NCBI GenBank assembly: GCA_030827165.1
Contig: JAURFB010000017.1
Location: forward strand, 1 to 40,994
Source: Marivivens sp.
GTDB lineage: Bacteria > Pseudomonadota > Alphaproteobacteria > Rhodobacterales > Rhodobacteraceae
DNA: 40,994 nt
Direction: 5' to 3'
The notes beneath the pieces are model-generated. The model searched no databases. It was not told the DNA's origin and was given only the letters and a program-made list of their open reading frames with translations. Shown one piece after another: positions 24,548 to 32,186 of this stretch. The position numbers and the translations under genes were made by a program. Within the stretch, counting starts at the first letter, position 1, and each line of letters starts with the position of its first letter.

Positions 24548-24996
24548 GTGAGATCGGCCTCTTCCTCGGCCGTCAACGCTCGCGAAGGCACCCAAGCATA
24601 GCCGTTTTCGCACAAGATCACAGCTTCGCGCAGCCCATGCGGCTTGTTGGCGGGATCTTGCAGGATCGTCGCCTCATGGGCGTGCGCTGCTGCTGCTGCC
24701 ACGGCGGCATCGGGGTCTGTCTCATAGAGCCGCAACTCAATCCCCGCGCCGCGCGGCCCCGCCTCGGACAGGAGGGCCGCAAGGGGATGATTGGCAAAGG
24801 TCGGATCGGAATGAAGCTGAAAGACTTGGGTCCCATAGCGCAGGATCGCGAAATCGCGGCTGGCTTGATGGGCGGTCATCCCGAAAACTTCAACAAGAAA
24901 CGCCACCAACTTCGGCACATCCCGCACCAGAAGGTTAAGGCCAAGGCCAGACAGAGACCGCCCGAAATCGGGCGCGGAAATCTTGTCGTAGTCCAT
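24544..24996 (-). CDS. VOC (glyoxalase/bleomycin resistance) superfamily protein
   Basis: The 150-residue protein has the paired beta-alpha-beta-beta-beta pattern of vicinal-oxygen-chelate proteins. One module is around LGLNLLVRDVPKLVAFLVEVFGM and LRYGTQVFQLHSD, the second around GAGIELRLYETDPDAAVAAAAAH and KPHGLREAVILCENGYAWVPSR. Candidate metal ligands are His and Glu residues, but the substrate cannot be told. The ATG at 24996 follows GAGAGGG and is preferred to one seven codons upstream. It is divergent from mmcB across a long intergenic stretch. Confidence 0.82.
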   Translation of the reverse strand: MDYDKISAPDFGRSLSGLGLNLLVRDVPKLVAFLVEVFGMTAHQASRDFAILRYGTQVFQLHSDPTFANHPLAALLSEAGPRGAGIELRLYETDPDAAVAAAAAHAHEATILQDPANKPHGLREAVILCENGYAWVPSRALTAEEEADLT

Positions 24997-25427
24997 TTTC
25001 CCTCTCGCCGCGGGCATGAAGTGGCGGGAACCGCGGCAACCGTGGACGTTTTATTCCCGAGGACCTGTTTTTACAGGTGGGCGCCAGATAATCAGGCCAG
25101 GGCCAGAACAGAGCCAGCTCCCTCGGATTTGCTTAAGGCCACTGGAATGTAACGCTTGGCACGAGAGGGGCAGAAACCCGCCATCGCCATACGTAGGGCT
25201 GCACCACGCCCGCTGCAAGCCGGATTTCTGCCGGGGCGCGCAATTGAAATGGAATGATAGTTCCAGTTTGGCGAGATTGATCTGAGTTCTACAATTGAAT
25301 CAGTGATTCTAGAATAGAAACAATAGAACTTGGATCGCCCTGTTCCGGGGCTTCTGTTTCTTGTCTCTCTCCGGTCTGAGGCAAAACGAAGGCGCTTTGT
25401 CGGTCATTCAAAGGTGGCCAGAGAGCC
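24997..25427. other. long intergenic region with AT-rich inverted repeats
   Basis: About 430 bp separate the VOC gene from the mmcB promoter, with no convincing gene on either strand. It contains a perfect hairpin (ACCTGT, TTTT, ACAGGT at 25063-25078). A strikingly AT-rich patch lies at about 25240-25330, unlike the rest of the window. In the patch are the palindrome ATTCTAGAAT (25306-25315), a flanking inverted pair AGTTCTA (25285-25291) and TAGAACT (25324-25330), and two copies of CAATTGAA. This looks like a regulator binding site or a foreign scrap. No gene remnant was recognised. Confidence 0.5.
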
Positions 25428-25456
25428 TTGACCGATGTTCCCTATATGTTCATATC
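25428..25456 (+). promoter_or_regulatory. mmcB promoter with LexA (SOS) box
   Basis: GTTC, seven bases (CCTATAT), GTTC at 25437-25451 is a perfect alphaproteobacterial LexA box. It lies between a -35-like TTGACC (25428-25433) and a -10-like CATATC (25451-25456) at 17-bp spacing, so bound LexA would exclude polymerase. The predicted start is at or next to the mmcB ATG (25463), which lacks a Shine-Dalgarno sequence, again suggesting a leaderless message. Confidence 0.85.
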
Positions 25457-25462
25457 TTGGCT

Positions 25463-25927
25463 ATGTCCGACGTGCCCGATACCGATGCCCTTCGTCCCGG
25501 CCAGCTTTTGGCGCGGGGTGTGTGTCGGCATCTGCTGAGCCATGATTTTGTAACGGTGGAAGAACTCGTGCCCACCTCGGGCCTGCGCGTTGACGTGATG
25601 GCGCTGGGTCCCAAGGGCGAGATCTGGGTGATCGAGTGCAAGTCAAGCCGCGCCGATTTTCAGTCGGACAGCAAATGGCAGGGCTATCTGGTATGGTGTG
25701 ACCGGTTCTTCTGGGCAGTGGACGCCGATTTCCCGACCGACCTATTGCCCGATGGCACCGGCCTGATCATGGCGGATGCCTATGGCGCCGAGATCTTGCG
25801 AATGGGGCCGGAAGAGCCGCTTGCCGGCGCGCGGCGCAAGGTGATGTTGCAGAAATTCGCCCGCCACGCTGCGCTGCGCCATCACGCGACCCGCGATCCG
25901 GCCTTCCGCCTTACTTCCGCTTGGTAA
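25463..25927 (+). CDS. mmcB: MmcB family DNA repair protein
   Basis: The 154-residue protein has a PD-(D/E)XK nuclease-like core: Asp44 (GLRVDVMAL), Glu58-x-Lys60 (IWVIECKSSRADFQSD) and KWQGYLVWCDRFFWAV. MmcB family proteins are DNA-damage-inducible in alphaproteobacteria such as Caulobacter and protect against cross-linking agents. The SOS box directly upstream agrees with this role. The ATG at 25463 is chosen because the family begins there and the promoter ends just ahead. The 3' end overlaps the convergent small gene by 17 bp. Confidence 0.92.
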   Translation: MSDVPDTDALRPGQLLARGVCRHLLSHDFVTVEELVPTSGLRVDVMALGPKGEIWVIECKSSRADFQSDSKWQGYLVWCDRFFWAVDADFPTDLLPDGTGLIMADAYGAEILRMGPEEPLAGARRKVMLQKFARHAALRHHATRDPAFRLTSAW

Positions 25928-26105
25928 GGCTGCGCGCGGCCTGAGCGGCGGCGCGGATTTCCTCGGCGATTTCCTCGGCCTCTTCGGGTTCGAAATCCAT
26001 CGGGATTTCCTGACCGCCCGCTTCGATGAAAAGCCGGACCATGCCGCTATCGGTCGGGCCGATCTGAAGATTGGCTTCGATGTCGGTTTCGGTATTGATC
26101 CCCAT
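25911..26105 (-). CDS. small acidic conserved protein (DUF6324-like)
   Basis: The 64-residue product (MGINTETDIEANLQIGPTD, then a central VRLFIEAGGQEIPMDFEPEEAEEIAEEIRAAAQAAR) has a beta-hairpin-like front and an acidic helix with a basic end. It resembles small proteins annotated DUF6324 in Rhodobacterales; this is from memory of the family. It is antisense-overlapping with the last 17 bases of mmcB. Upstream, GGAGGCCAAT precedes the ATG on the minus strand, a good ribosome binding site. The function is unknown. Confidence 0.75.
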   Translation of the reverse strand: MGINTETDIEANLQIGPTDSGMVRLFIEAGGQEIPMDFEPEEAEEIAEEIRAAAQAARSLTKRK

Positions 26106-26208
26106 GATTGGCCTCCAAAGGTTCTTGCCCTGCGCCCCTATAGCGCCGGAACCCGATCAGGGGAACCGTCCTCTTGCGATCTTCGCGCCCGCTACGTCAA
26201 ATGGCACC

Positions 26209-26694
26209 ATGACAGACGAGATTATCATACGTGATCTGGAAATCGGCGATGCCGGTTGGATCATCCGGCAGCATGGCTCGCTTTATGCGCGGGACGAAGG
26301 GTTTGACATCACCTTCGAAGCGCTTGTCGCAGAGATCATGGCCGATTTCATCCGTCGCCGCGATCCAGCGCGCGACCGCGCGTTTATTGCCGCGCGGGGC
26401 ACAGAACGGCTGGGCTGTGTTTTTTGCGTCGGGAAGGATGAGGCAACGGCCAAGCTGCGCCTCTTCCTCGTGGTTCCGCAGGCGCGAGGACAAGGGCTGG
26501 GCCATCGTCTGATCGCTGCGTGCATGGATTGGGCCAAGGCGCAGGGGTATGGCCGGATGGAGCTTTGGACCCACGAACGCCACCAAGCGGCCTGCGCGCT
26601 TTACGAGGCCCACGGCTGGCATCCGGTTCGCTCGGAGCCGGTCGAAAACTTCGGCGTCCAACTTGTCGAACAAAGCTGGGAAATTGAGTTCTGA
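26209..26694 (+). CDS. GNAT family N-acetyltransferase
   Basis: The 161-residue protein shows the acetyl-CoA binding motif A (LRLFLVVPQARGQGLGHRLIAACMDWAK, with the RGQGLG loop) and motif B (ACALYEAHGWHP). The substrate is not evident; the N-terminal half (WIIRQHGSLYARDEGFD) is like that of stand-alone acetyltransferases related to the MarR-GNAT group. Its ATG overlaps the stop of a three-codon ATG-Ala-Pro reading frame (ATGA), which is probably chance. It is divergent from the small acidic gene, and tRNA-His follows 44 bp later. Confidence 0.9.
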   Translation: MTDEIIIRDLEIGDAGWIIRQHGSLYARDEGFDITFEALVAEIMADFIRRRDPARDRAFIAARGTERLGCVFCVGKDEATAKLRLFLVVPQARGQGLGHRLIAACMDWAKAQGYGRMELWTHERHQAACALYEAHGWHPVRSEPVENFGVQLVEQSWEIEF

Positions 26695-26738
26695 CGCTCT
26701 TGCAATAGGGGGGCGATGGCGCTACATCGCCTGCCAGT

Positions 26739-26815
26739 GCCGCCTTAGCTCAGTTGGTTAGAGCGCTGGATTGTGGATCCAGAGGTCCCCTGTTCAAGCC
26801 AGGGAGGCGGTACCA
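26739..26815 (+). tRNA. tRNA-His (anticodon GUG)
   Basis: The cloverleaf has an acceptor GCCGCCT/AGGCGGT. The anticodon stem CTGGA/TCCAG frames the loop TTGTGGA, so the anticodon is GTG. CCA is encoded. The discriminator base 73 is A and the base before position 1 is T, so the usual G-1:C73 identity pair is absent. This is the known alphaproteobacterial form of tRNA-His, read by a matching HisRS. Confidence 0.97.
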
Positions 26816-26822
26816 TCTTCCC

Positions 26823-27125
26823 CTAGTTGATCTCGATCTCGGCCAATAGCGGCGCCCAGCCAGCGCCGTGCATGTCGCGGTCGGTCGCTGTGCCTTGGAT
26901 CGCGGGGCGGAGCAGGCTGAATTTCACCACGTTCAGATCGGCGATGTCGAAGCGTTTGAGGGTGGCTGGGTCAACCTTGAAAAGCGTTGCCACGCGCGCG
27001 CTCGACAACCCACTTGCCACGCGGGCATAGGCCGCGGGCGAGCCGCAGAAGATGTCGACCGTCAGCCAAAATGGCCCCGCGTTCTTCGAGCGGACCTTTT
27101 CAACGATAGAAAAAAGCTCAGGCAT
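26823..27125 (-). CDS. DUF4387 family protein
   Basis: The 100-residue product begins MPELFSIVEKVRSKNAGPFWLTVDIFC, and RSKNAGPF is the hallmark of DUF4387. The family has no settled function and is nearly always found next to an AtuA-like (DUF1446) gene, as here; the two reading frames overlap by eight bases. The ATG at 27125 matches the family start. An upstream in-frame ATG at 27149 lies inside the AtuA-like gene. It is the last gene of the tctCBA-atuA operon. It may be a small subunit of the AtuA-like enzyme. Confidence 0.88.
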   Translation of the reverse strand: MPELFSIVEKVRSKNAGPFWLTVDIFCGSPAAYARVASGLSSARVATLFKVDPATLKRFDIADLNVVKFSLLRPAIQGTATDRDMHGAGWAPLLAEIEIN

Positions 27126-28470
27126 CGCGCACCTCAAGGCTGAAGGCATCCATCGGATCAGCCAACTCCATCACATGATTGAGGCAGAATTCATAGATCG
27201 CGCCACGGTCGATCTCGGCGGGCGAGAAGGGGAAGGCAAAGGTAGGTTGCTCTTCCTCGCGCGTCAGCGGGTGATGCAGCAGGAAGGGATTGAGGAGCTT
27301 GCCGATTTCGTTGGCTTGTTCTTGCGTTTCGGCCGTGATGATGCCCATCACTCCGGCCTCGGCGGGATATTCGGCGCGGGTCTCCAGGGCGCCAAGGGTC
27401 GCGTCAACTCCGATGATCCGCAGCTCGCAGCGATAGGCATCCGGCCCAAGCCCCATGCGGTTCGAAACGCGCTGCGCATGGCGTGTGGATATGTCATCGA
27501 CCCAAGGTCGGATATTCTCGACATATCGCCGGTCGCGGACCGTTGCGAGAAGCACGGTCTGAAAGCCGGCCACACGCGCGCCTTCAAGCTTGACGGTATA
27601 GTTGTCGGAGGGAACCCATTCCGACCCGGTGACGCGGACACGCGTGTTGTCGAGCGCGGCATAGTTCGCCGCGGTCACGTCAAGGTGCCCGCCCGGCTCG
27701 TAAAGGATAAAGGGGTCCGAGTTCTCGTAAAGCATATGCGCCGAGACGGTGTGGGGCGTGCAATGCGCCCCGTCGGCAAGTGGCGTGACGGTAAATCCCT
27801 CGCTGTCGATGTCGATCTGGATCACGCCCGATTGGGGGTTGGTCGCGCACAGGGCGCCGCATTCGCCGATCTTGGCGGCGTGCCACGCCGCGCCGGCGTG
27901 ATCGCCGCGCATGATCGGCAGGGCGGCGATGATCGCCGTGTCGGTCGTCCGGCCGGCGATGACGATATCGGCACCGGTCTTCAGCGCCTCGGCAATCTGT
28001 TCGGCGCCAGCGAGGGCAACGATATGGGTCGTCGAACGGACAAGATCGGCGTTGATGGCCGGCGCGTGTGGCAGGGGCGCGATCCGCCCAGCGGCAAGCG
28101 CCCCCGCCACCTGCTCTTTGGGCTGTTCGGATTTCAGAACCGCGATCCTCGCGGTCAGTCCCAGTTCGGACAGGATCTCAAGGGTGATGTCATAGAGCCA
28201 CTCGACGGTGCTGTCGGTTCCGCAGGTTCCCGCGGTTCCGATGACGAGCGGACAGCCCGCCTCGGCGCGCGCGGCGATGAGGCCCTTCCATTCGGCCTTG
28301 GTTCCCGAGCGCGAGTATTTCGAGACGCCACGCCCGAGATAGGAGGGGCCACTGTCGGTGGACCCTCCGTCGATGGCGATCAGGTCCGGTTTCGCGGCAA
28401 TCCCCCGGGCCAGAGCCTCGGCATCATAGCCAAGGCCCAAAGCGCCCGAGGGGATGAGGATGCGGGTCAT
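27118..28470 (-). CDS. AtuA-like (DUF1446) protein
   Basis: The 450-residue protein belongs to the AtuA/DUF1446 family: PSGALGLGYDAEALARGIA, AIDGGSTDSGPSYLG near residues 33-47, KSEQPKEQVAGALAAG and ADIVIAGRTTDTAIIAALP. In Pseudomonas AtuA belongs to acyclic terpene degradation, but many homologues stand outside that pathway with unknown substrates. The start ATG lies one base after the tctA stop, and its end overlaps the DUF4387 gene, so transport and these two proteins are one operon. No carboxylase or CoA ligase partner of terpene degradation is nearby, so use of the same chemistry on a different, probably carboxylic, substrate is inferred. Confidence 0.88.
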   Translation of the reverse strand: MTRILIPSGALGLGYDAEALARGIAAKPDLIAIDGGSTDSGPSYLGRGVSKYSRSGTKAEWKGLIAARAEAGCPLVIGTAGTCGTDSTVEWLYDITLEILSELGLTARIAVLKSEQPKEQVAGALAAGRIAPLPHAPAINADLVRSTTHIVALAGAEQIAEALKTGADIVIAGRTTDTAIIAALPIMRGDHAGAAWHAAKIGECGALCATNPQSGVIQIDIDSEGFTVTPLADGAHCTPHTVSAHMLYENSDPFILYEPGGHLDVTAANYAALDNTRVRVTGSEWVPSDNYTVKLEGARVAGFQTVLLATVRDRRYVENIRPWVDDISTRHAQRVSNRMGLGPDAYRCELRIIGVDATLGALETRAEYPAEAGVMGIITAETQEQANEIGKLLNPFLLHHPLTREEEQPTFAFPFSPAEIDRGAIYEFCLNHVMELADPMDAFSLEVRDA

Positions 28471-28471
28471 C

Positions 28472-29977
28472 TCAATCCGTCACCATCTGCGGCTTGCGCA
28501 GATAGCGGCGCAAGAACATCGGCGCGATGAACCCCAAAGCGGCGGCAACCCAAAGGCCGACCGAGATCGGGGAGGAGAGGAGATAGGTCCACTCACCGCC
28601 CGAAAGGGTCATCGCATGGCGCAGGTTGTTCTCCATCTGATAGCCCAGGAGGATGCCAAGGATCACCGGCACGGTCGGGATATCCATCTTGCGGAAGATA
28701 TACCCCAACACCCCAAAGCCGACCATCAGCAGCAGGTCAAAGTAGCTTCCCGACAGGGAATAGATGCCGACGAAAGAGATCATCGTCACACCCGGCAAAA
28801 GGATCGCCGGCGGCACCTGGAGGATGCGGACGAAGACCTTCACCATCGGCACATTCATCGCCAGCAGCACGAAGTTGGCGATCAAAAGCGCCGCGATCAG
28901 GCCCCAGACCACGTCGGGTCGGTCGGCAAAGAGCGTCGGGCCGGGGGTGATGTTGAGCGTCATCAGGACCGCCAGCAAGACCGCCGTCGTGCCGGAGCCG
29001 GGGACGCCTAGCGTCAGCATCGGCACCAGCGCACCGCCAGCGGCGGCGTTATTGCCGGCCTCGGGCGCGGCTACGCCCTTGGCGACGCCGGTTCCAAAGC
29101 CGCCGTTCTTGCCGGCGATGGATTTCTCCATCATGTAGGTCATGAAAGAGCCAAGCGAGGCGCCCGCGCCCGGCAGGACGCCAGCCACGAACCCCAGCGC
29201 GGAAGAACGCAACATCGTCCAGCGGGTCGACCAAATCTCGCGCCAAGGGACAGTGACCTTGCCCAAAGTAACCCCAACCGAGCTGCCTTTGCCGTGGCTT
29301 TCGATGAAGAAGAACACCTCCGAAACCGCGAAGAGGCCGACGATGGCAACGAGAAAGTCGATGCCGTCTGCCAGATGCAGGTTGCCTCCGGTGAAGCGGT
29401 AGAAGCCCGAATTGTTGTCGATTCCGATCAAGGCGATCCCGAGACCGATGAACGAAGCGAGGGCCGACTTGGCCTGATTGTTCGAGGCCATGCCGCCCAG
29501 GGTCGCGAAGGCGAGGGCGTAGAGGGCAAAATATTCGGCCGGGCCGAACTTATACGCGATTTTGGCAAGATAGGGCGCGACGAGGGCCAAGGCGATGGTC
29601 GCGAGAAGCGCCCCCACAAAGGACGCGACGCCCGAGATCACCAGCGCATCGCCCGCACGTCCGTTCCTCGCCATGGGGTAGCCGTCGAGCGTCGTCATCA
29701 TCGCCGGCTCGTCGCCGGGGATGTTGAGCAGAATAGACGAGATGCGCCCACCATACATGGCGCCGTAGTAGACCGACGTCAGAAGGACCAGGGCGGCGGT
29801 CGCATCGAGGCCCATGGTGAAGGTGATGGGGATCAGGATCGCCACACCGTTTGACGGGCCGAGGCCCGGAAGCGCGCCGATAATCGTCCCGAGAAAGCAG
29901 CCGACGACTGCCAGGAACAATGTCATGGGCGAGAGCGCGATTTCAAAACCAATCGCGAGATTGGAAAGAAGGTCCAT
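28472..29977 (-). CDS. tctA: tripartite tricarboxylate transporter large permease TctA
   Basis: The 501-residue protein is very hydrophobic with about a dozen membrane helices. It carries the TctA signatures GALPGLGPSNGVAILIPIT near residue 34, ISSILLNIPGDEPAMMT and GVPGSGTTAVLLAVLM. It is the transport subunit of a secondary, ion-gradient-driven importer that takes substrate from TctC. The ATG follows GAGGAC. It sits between tctB (9-bp gap) and the AtuA-like gene (1-bp gap). Confidence 0.96.
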   Translation of the reverse strand: MDLLSNLAIGFEIALSPMTLFLAVVGCFLGTIIGALPGLGPSNGVAILIPITFTMGLDATAALVLLTSVYYGAMYGGRISSILLNIPGDEPAMMTTLDGYPMARNGRAGDALVISGVASFVGALLATIALALVAPYLAKIAYKFGPAEYFALYALAFATLGGMASNNQAKSALASFIGLGIALIGIDNNSGFYRFTGGNLHLADGIDFLVAIVGLFAVSEVFFFIESHGKGSSVGVTLGKVTVPWREIWSTRWTMLRSSALGFVAGVLPGAGASLGSFMTYMMEKSIAGKNGGFGTGVAKGVAAPEAGNNAAAGGALVPMLTLGVPGSGTTAVLLAVLMTLNITPGPTLFADRPDVVWGLIAALLIANFVLLAMNVPMVKVFVRILQVPPAILLPGVTMISFVGIYSLSGSYFDLLLMVGFGVLGYIFRKMDIPTVPVILGILLGYQMENNLRHAMTLSGGEWTYLLSSPISVGLWVAAALGFIAPMFLRRYLRKPQMVTD

Positions 29978-29986
29978 GTCGTGTCC

Positions 29987-30430
29987 TCAGCCGAAAAAGC
30001 CGCGCGGAAAGGCGAAAAGGCCCAAACCCAGCGCATATTTGAAGATGATGAAGAGGCCGCCGGACAGGCCGATGCCAGTGAGAATTGCCGGCAAGGGGCG
30101 GGGCGTGATCTGATAGCTCAGGATTGCCGCCGCGACGGCGGTCGGAGCCAGAAATCCGAGCGGTTTCAAGGAATAAGCATAGCCGATCAGGACGAGTGTC
30201 GCGAGAGCGATCGACACCAGGCTTGGCGTTGCCGGCCAGTCGGCCTCGGGATCGGGGCGCAGGATCAGGCCGGCGGCACTCAAGATCATGCCAACCGCGA
30301 CGATCATCGGAAACGCCTTGGGGCCAAGCTTATCGAAGAGGTTGCCCTGGGGTAGGTTGTAGGCGCTCGTGATGAACACGAGCGCCACAATGACCACAAC
30401 CACACCAAGGATGCGGTCGGTCCGGATCAT
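29987..30430 (-). CDS. tctB: tripartite tricarboxylate transporter small permease TctB
   Basis: The 147-residue protein has four hydrophobic stretches and the TctB layout, with an N-terminal helix (ILGVVVVIVALVFITSAYNL), LGPKAFPMIVAVGMILSAAGLIL and a C-terminal PLPAILTGIGLSGGLFIIFKYALGL. It pairs with TctA in the membrane. Its ATG overlaps the stop of tctC (ATGA), so the two are coupled in translation. Confidence 0.93.
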   Translation of the reverse strand: MIRTDRILGVVVVIVALVFITSAYNLPQGNLFDKLGPKAFPMIVAVGMILSAAGLILRPDPEADWPATPSLVSIALATLVLIGYAYSLKPLGFLAPTAVAAAILSYQITPRPLPAILTGIGLSGGLFIIFKYALGLGLFAFPRGFFG

Positions 30431-31389
30431 TGGATAACGCCAATCTCTTTGCTGAGATCAACCGTCTCAGCAACGACCTGGTCGATCCAGCCTTGGAAGT
30501 CGGCGCCCACCTTGGTGAAAGGTGCAAGTCCGTTGGCGGCCATGGCTTCTTGCCATTCAGCCGAAGCGGCGACTGCGGCAAGCTTGTCTGCCCAGGCGTT
30601 GAACGCCTCGTCCGAGATGCCCTTGGGCACGTAGAGGCCGCGCCAGTTGACGGCGACCACGTCATAGCCCTGCTCGCGGGCGGTCGGGATGTTATCAAAG
30701 CCCGGCACGCGCTCTTCGGTCAGGACGGCAAGAGCACGCACTTCGCCCGAGTTGATGAAACCCACGATTTCCGACATGTCGCCGGTCATCGCCTGTGTGA
30801 AGCCACCGATCGTCTGGGTGATTGCGTCGGCGCCACCGTCAACGCCAATGTATTTCACGCTCGTGATGTCGCTGAAGCCAGCGGCTTTCAGAACTTGAAG
30901 CGGCTTCATGTGGTCGAAGCCACCCGCCGCCGAACCACCGGCGAAAGCCACCGAGCCGGGATCGGCTTTGATCGCTTCTACAAGGTCGGTCAGCGTCTGA
31001 AAGGGGCTGTTGGCCGCAACGACGATCACGCCCGGATCAGCACCGATCGAACCGACGAAGCGAACCTGGTCGGCCGTCATGCCGCCAAAGGCATTCTGCG
31101 CCAGCCGGGTTGTCGTGGCCGAGGAAGCCGCAACGATCAGGTTTTCGTCGTCGTTGCGCTCAGTCACAACGTAAGAATAGGCCAGGCCTCCGCCCGCGCC
31201 GGCCATGTTGGTCACCTGAACCGGGTCACTTTCGAGCCCGAGGTCAAAAAGGATCTTGCCGATCTGGCGGCAGGTGAAGTCCCAGCCGCCGCCCGGGTTG
31301 GCAGGGGCGATACATTCGGCGGCGAATGCCGTTCCGGCGGTAAACGTGATGGCGGCGCTGGTCAGTAGCACCTTGAGGGTCTTGTTCAT
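30427..31389 (-). CDS. tctC: tripartite tricarboxylate transporter substrate-binding protein TctC
   Basis: The 320-residue protein starts with a Sec signal peptide (MNKTLKVLLTSAAITFTAGTAFA, cleavage near residue 23) and the mature N-terminus AECIAPANPGGGWDFTCRQIG. The PxxPGGGWD motif is the conserved substrate loop of TctC/BugT proteins. It captures a carboxylated substrate in the periplasm; the ligand type cannot be read from the sequence. The start at 31389 follows GGGAGAA, and a longer in-frame start at 31482 would have no signal peptide. It is the first gene of the minus-strand operon tctC-tctB-tctA-atuA-like-DUF4387. Confidence 0.95.
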   Translation of the reverse strand: MNKTLKVLLTSAAITFTAGTAFAAECIAPANPGGGWDFTCRQIGKILFDLGLESDPVQVTNMAGAGGGLAYSYVVTERNDDENLIVAASSATTTRLAQNAFGGMTADQVRFVGSIGADPGVIVVAANSPFQTLTDLVEAIKADPGSVAFAGGSAAGGFDHMKPLQVLKAAGFSDITSVKYIGVDGGADAITQTIGGFTQAMTGDMSEIVGFINSGEVRALAVLTEERVPGFDNIPTAREQGYDVVAVNWRGLYVPKGISDEAFNAWADKLAAVAASAEWQEAMAANGLAPFTKVGADFQGWIDQVVAETVDLSKEIGVIQ

Positions 31390-31472
31390 GGAGTTCTCCC
31401 TGGTTTCTTGACTGCGGAGGTGGTCCAACCCATTGGCCGACCCGCCCCTTGCAAGCGAGAAGGTTCGCGGAC

Positions 31473-31494
31473 AACCTGACATGAACCTGTCACG
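31473..31494. promoter_or_regulatory. candidate TctD binding site (11-bp direct repeat)
   Basis: AACCTG occurs at 31473-31478 and again at 31484-31489, exactly 11 bp apart (AACCTGACATG then AACCTGTCACG). This is the spacing used by OmpR/PhoB-type dimers. A reverse-oriented AACCT lies at 31461-31465. The site is in the 131-bp gap between the divergent tctC and tctD, so one site could control both operons. The repeat is visible; the binding is inferred. Confidence 0.5.
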
Positions 31495-31520
31495 GCCAAA
31501 TATTTCGAAAGGAAGGAAGC

Positions 31521-32186
31521 GTGCGCTTTCTGTTGGTGGAAGATAATCCGGATCTCGCGCGGTCGGTTCAGACGCGGTTGTCGCTTGACGGCCACGGGGT
31601 CGACTGGGCGGAGTCGCTTGCGTCTGCGGAAGATCATCTGGCCGCCGCAGCCTATGATCTGATCCTCCTGGACATGATGCTTCCAGACGGCGACGGACGA
31701 GATTTTCTTGCCGCGCACAGACGCGCGAAACGCGATACGCCCGTGATTGTTATGACGGCCCGTTCGGCGGTTTCCGACCGGGTCGCCCTGCTTGATACCG
31801 GTGCGGATGATTATATCACAAAACCATTTGATTTTGCAGAGTTAGAGGCGAGAGTCAGGGCAGTTCTTCGGCGGAGAATGGGATCTTCCCAGCCGCTCAA
31901 GACCTATGCGGATCTGACGTTCGATTCCCTTACCGCGACGATAACGGTCGCAGGAGAGCCGCGCGAACTTCGGAACCGGGAGCTTCGGCTTTTCGAGATC
32001 CTTCTTTCCGGCCCGGATCGGATCTTCTCGAAGAGCCAACTGGTCGACAGGCTCTTTTCCGCGGCGGAGGCCGTGAGCGACAACGCCATTGAAGTTTATG
32101 TGGGTCGCCTGCGGAAGAAACTTGAAGGGAGCAAGGCCCGGATAGAGACCGTGCGCGGCGTCGGCTACAAATTGACGTCGGCATGA
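31521..32186 (+). CDS. tctD: TctD-like OmpR-family response regulator
   Basis: The 221-residue protein has a receiver domain (VEDNPDLARSVQTRL; acceptor Asp in LILLDMMLPDGDG; TARSAVSDRV; KPF near 105) and a winged-helix DNA-binding domain with ending VGRLRKKLEGSKARIETVRGVGYKL. The GTG start follows AAAGGAAGG. It overlaps the kinase gene in ATGA. In TctD systems the regulator turns on the tctCBA transporter when its substrate is sensed. Confidence 0.93.
   Translation: MRFLLVEDNPDLARSVQTRLSLDGHGVDWAESLASAEDHLAAAAYDLILLDMMLPDGDGRDFLAAHRRAKRDTPVIVMTARSAVSDRVALLDTGADDYITKPFDFAELEARVRAVLRRRMGSSQPLKTYADLTFDSLTATITVAGEPRELRNRELRLFEILLSGPDRIFSKSQLVDRLFSAAEAVSDNAIEVYVGRLRKKLEGSKARIETVRGVGYKLTSA

Noticed and set aside
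26201-26212. Upstream mini-frame ATG GCA CCA TGA before the GNAT gene
   Set aside because: Three codons with no ribosome binding site. The overlap with the true start is likely chance.
27052-28530. 492-codon open frame antisense to the AtuA-like gene
   Set aside because: The AtuA-like frame has clear family motifs, and the opposite frame has none. High G+C makes long antisense frames common.
30430-31368. 312-codon frame antisense to tctC
   Set aside because: tctC has a signal peptide and the PGGGWD loop. The antisense frame has no recognisable features.
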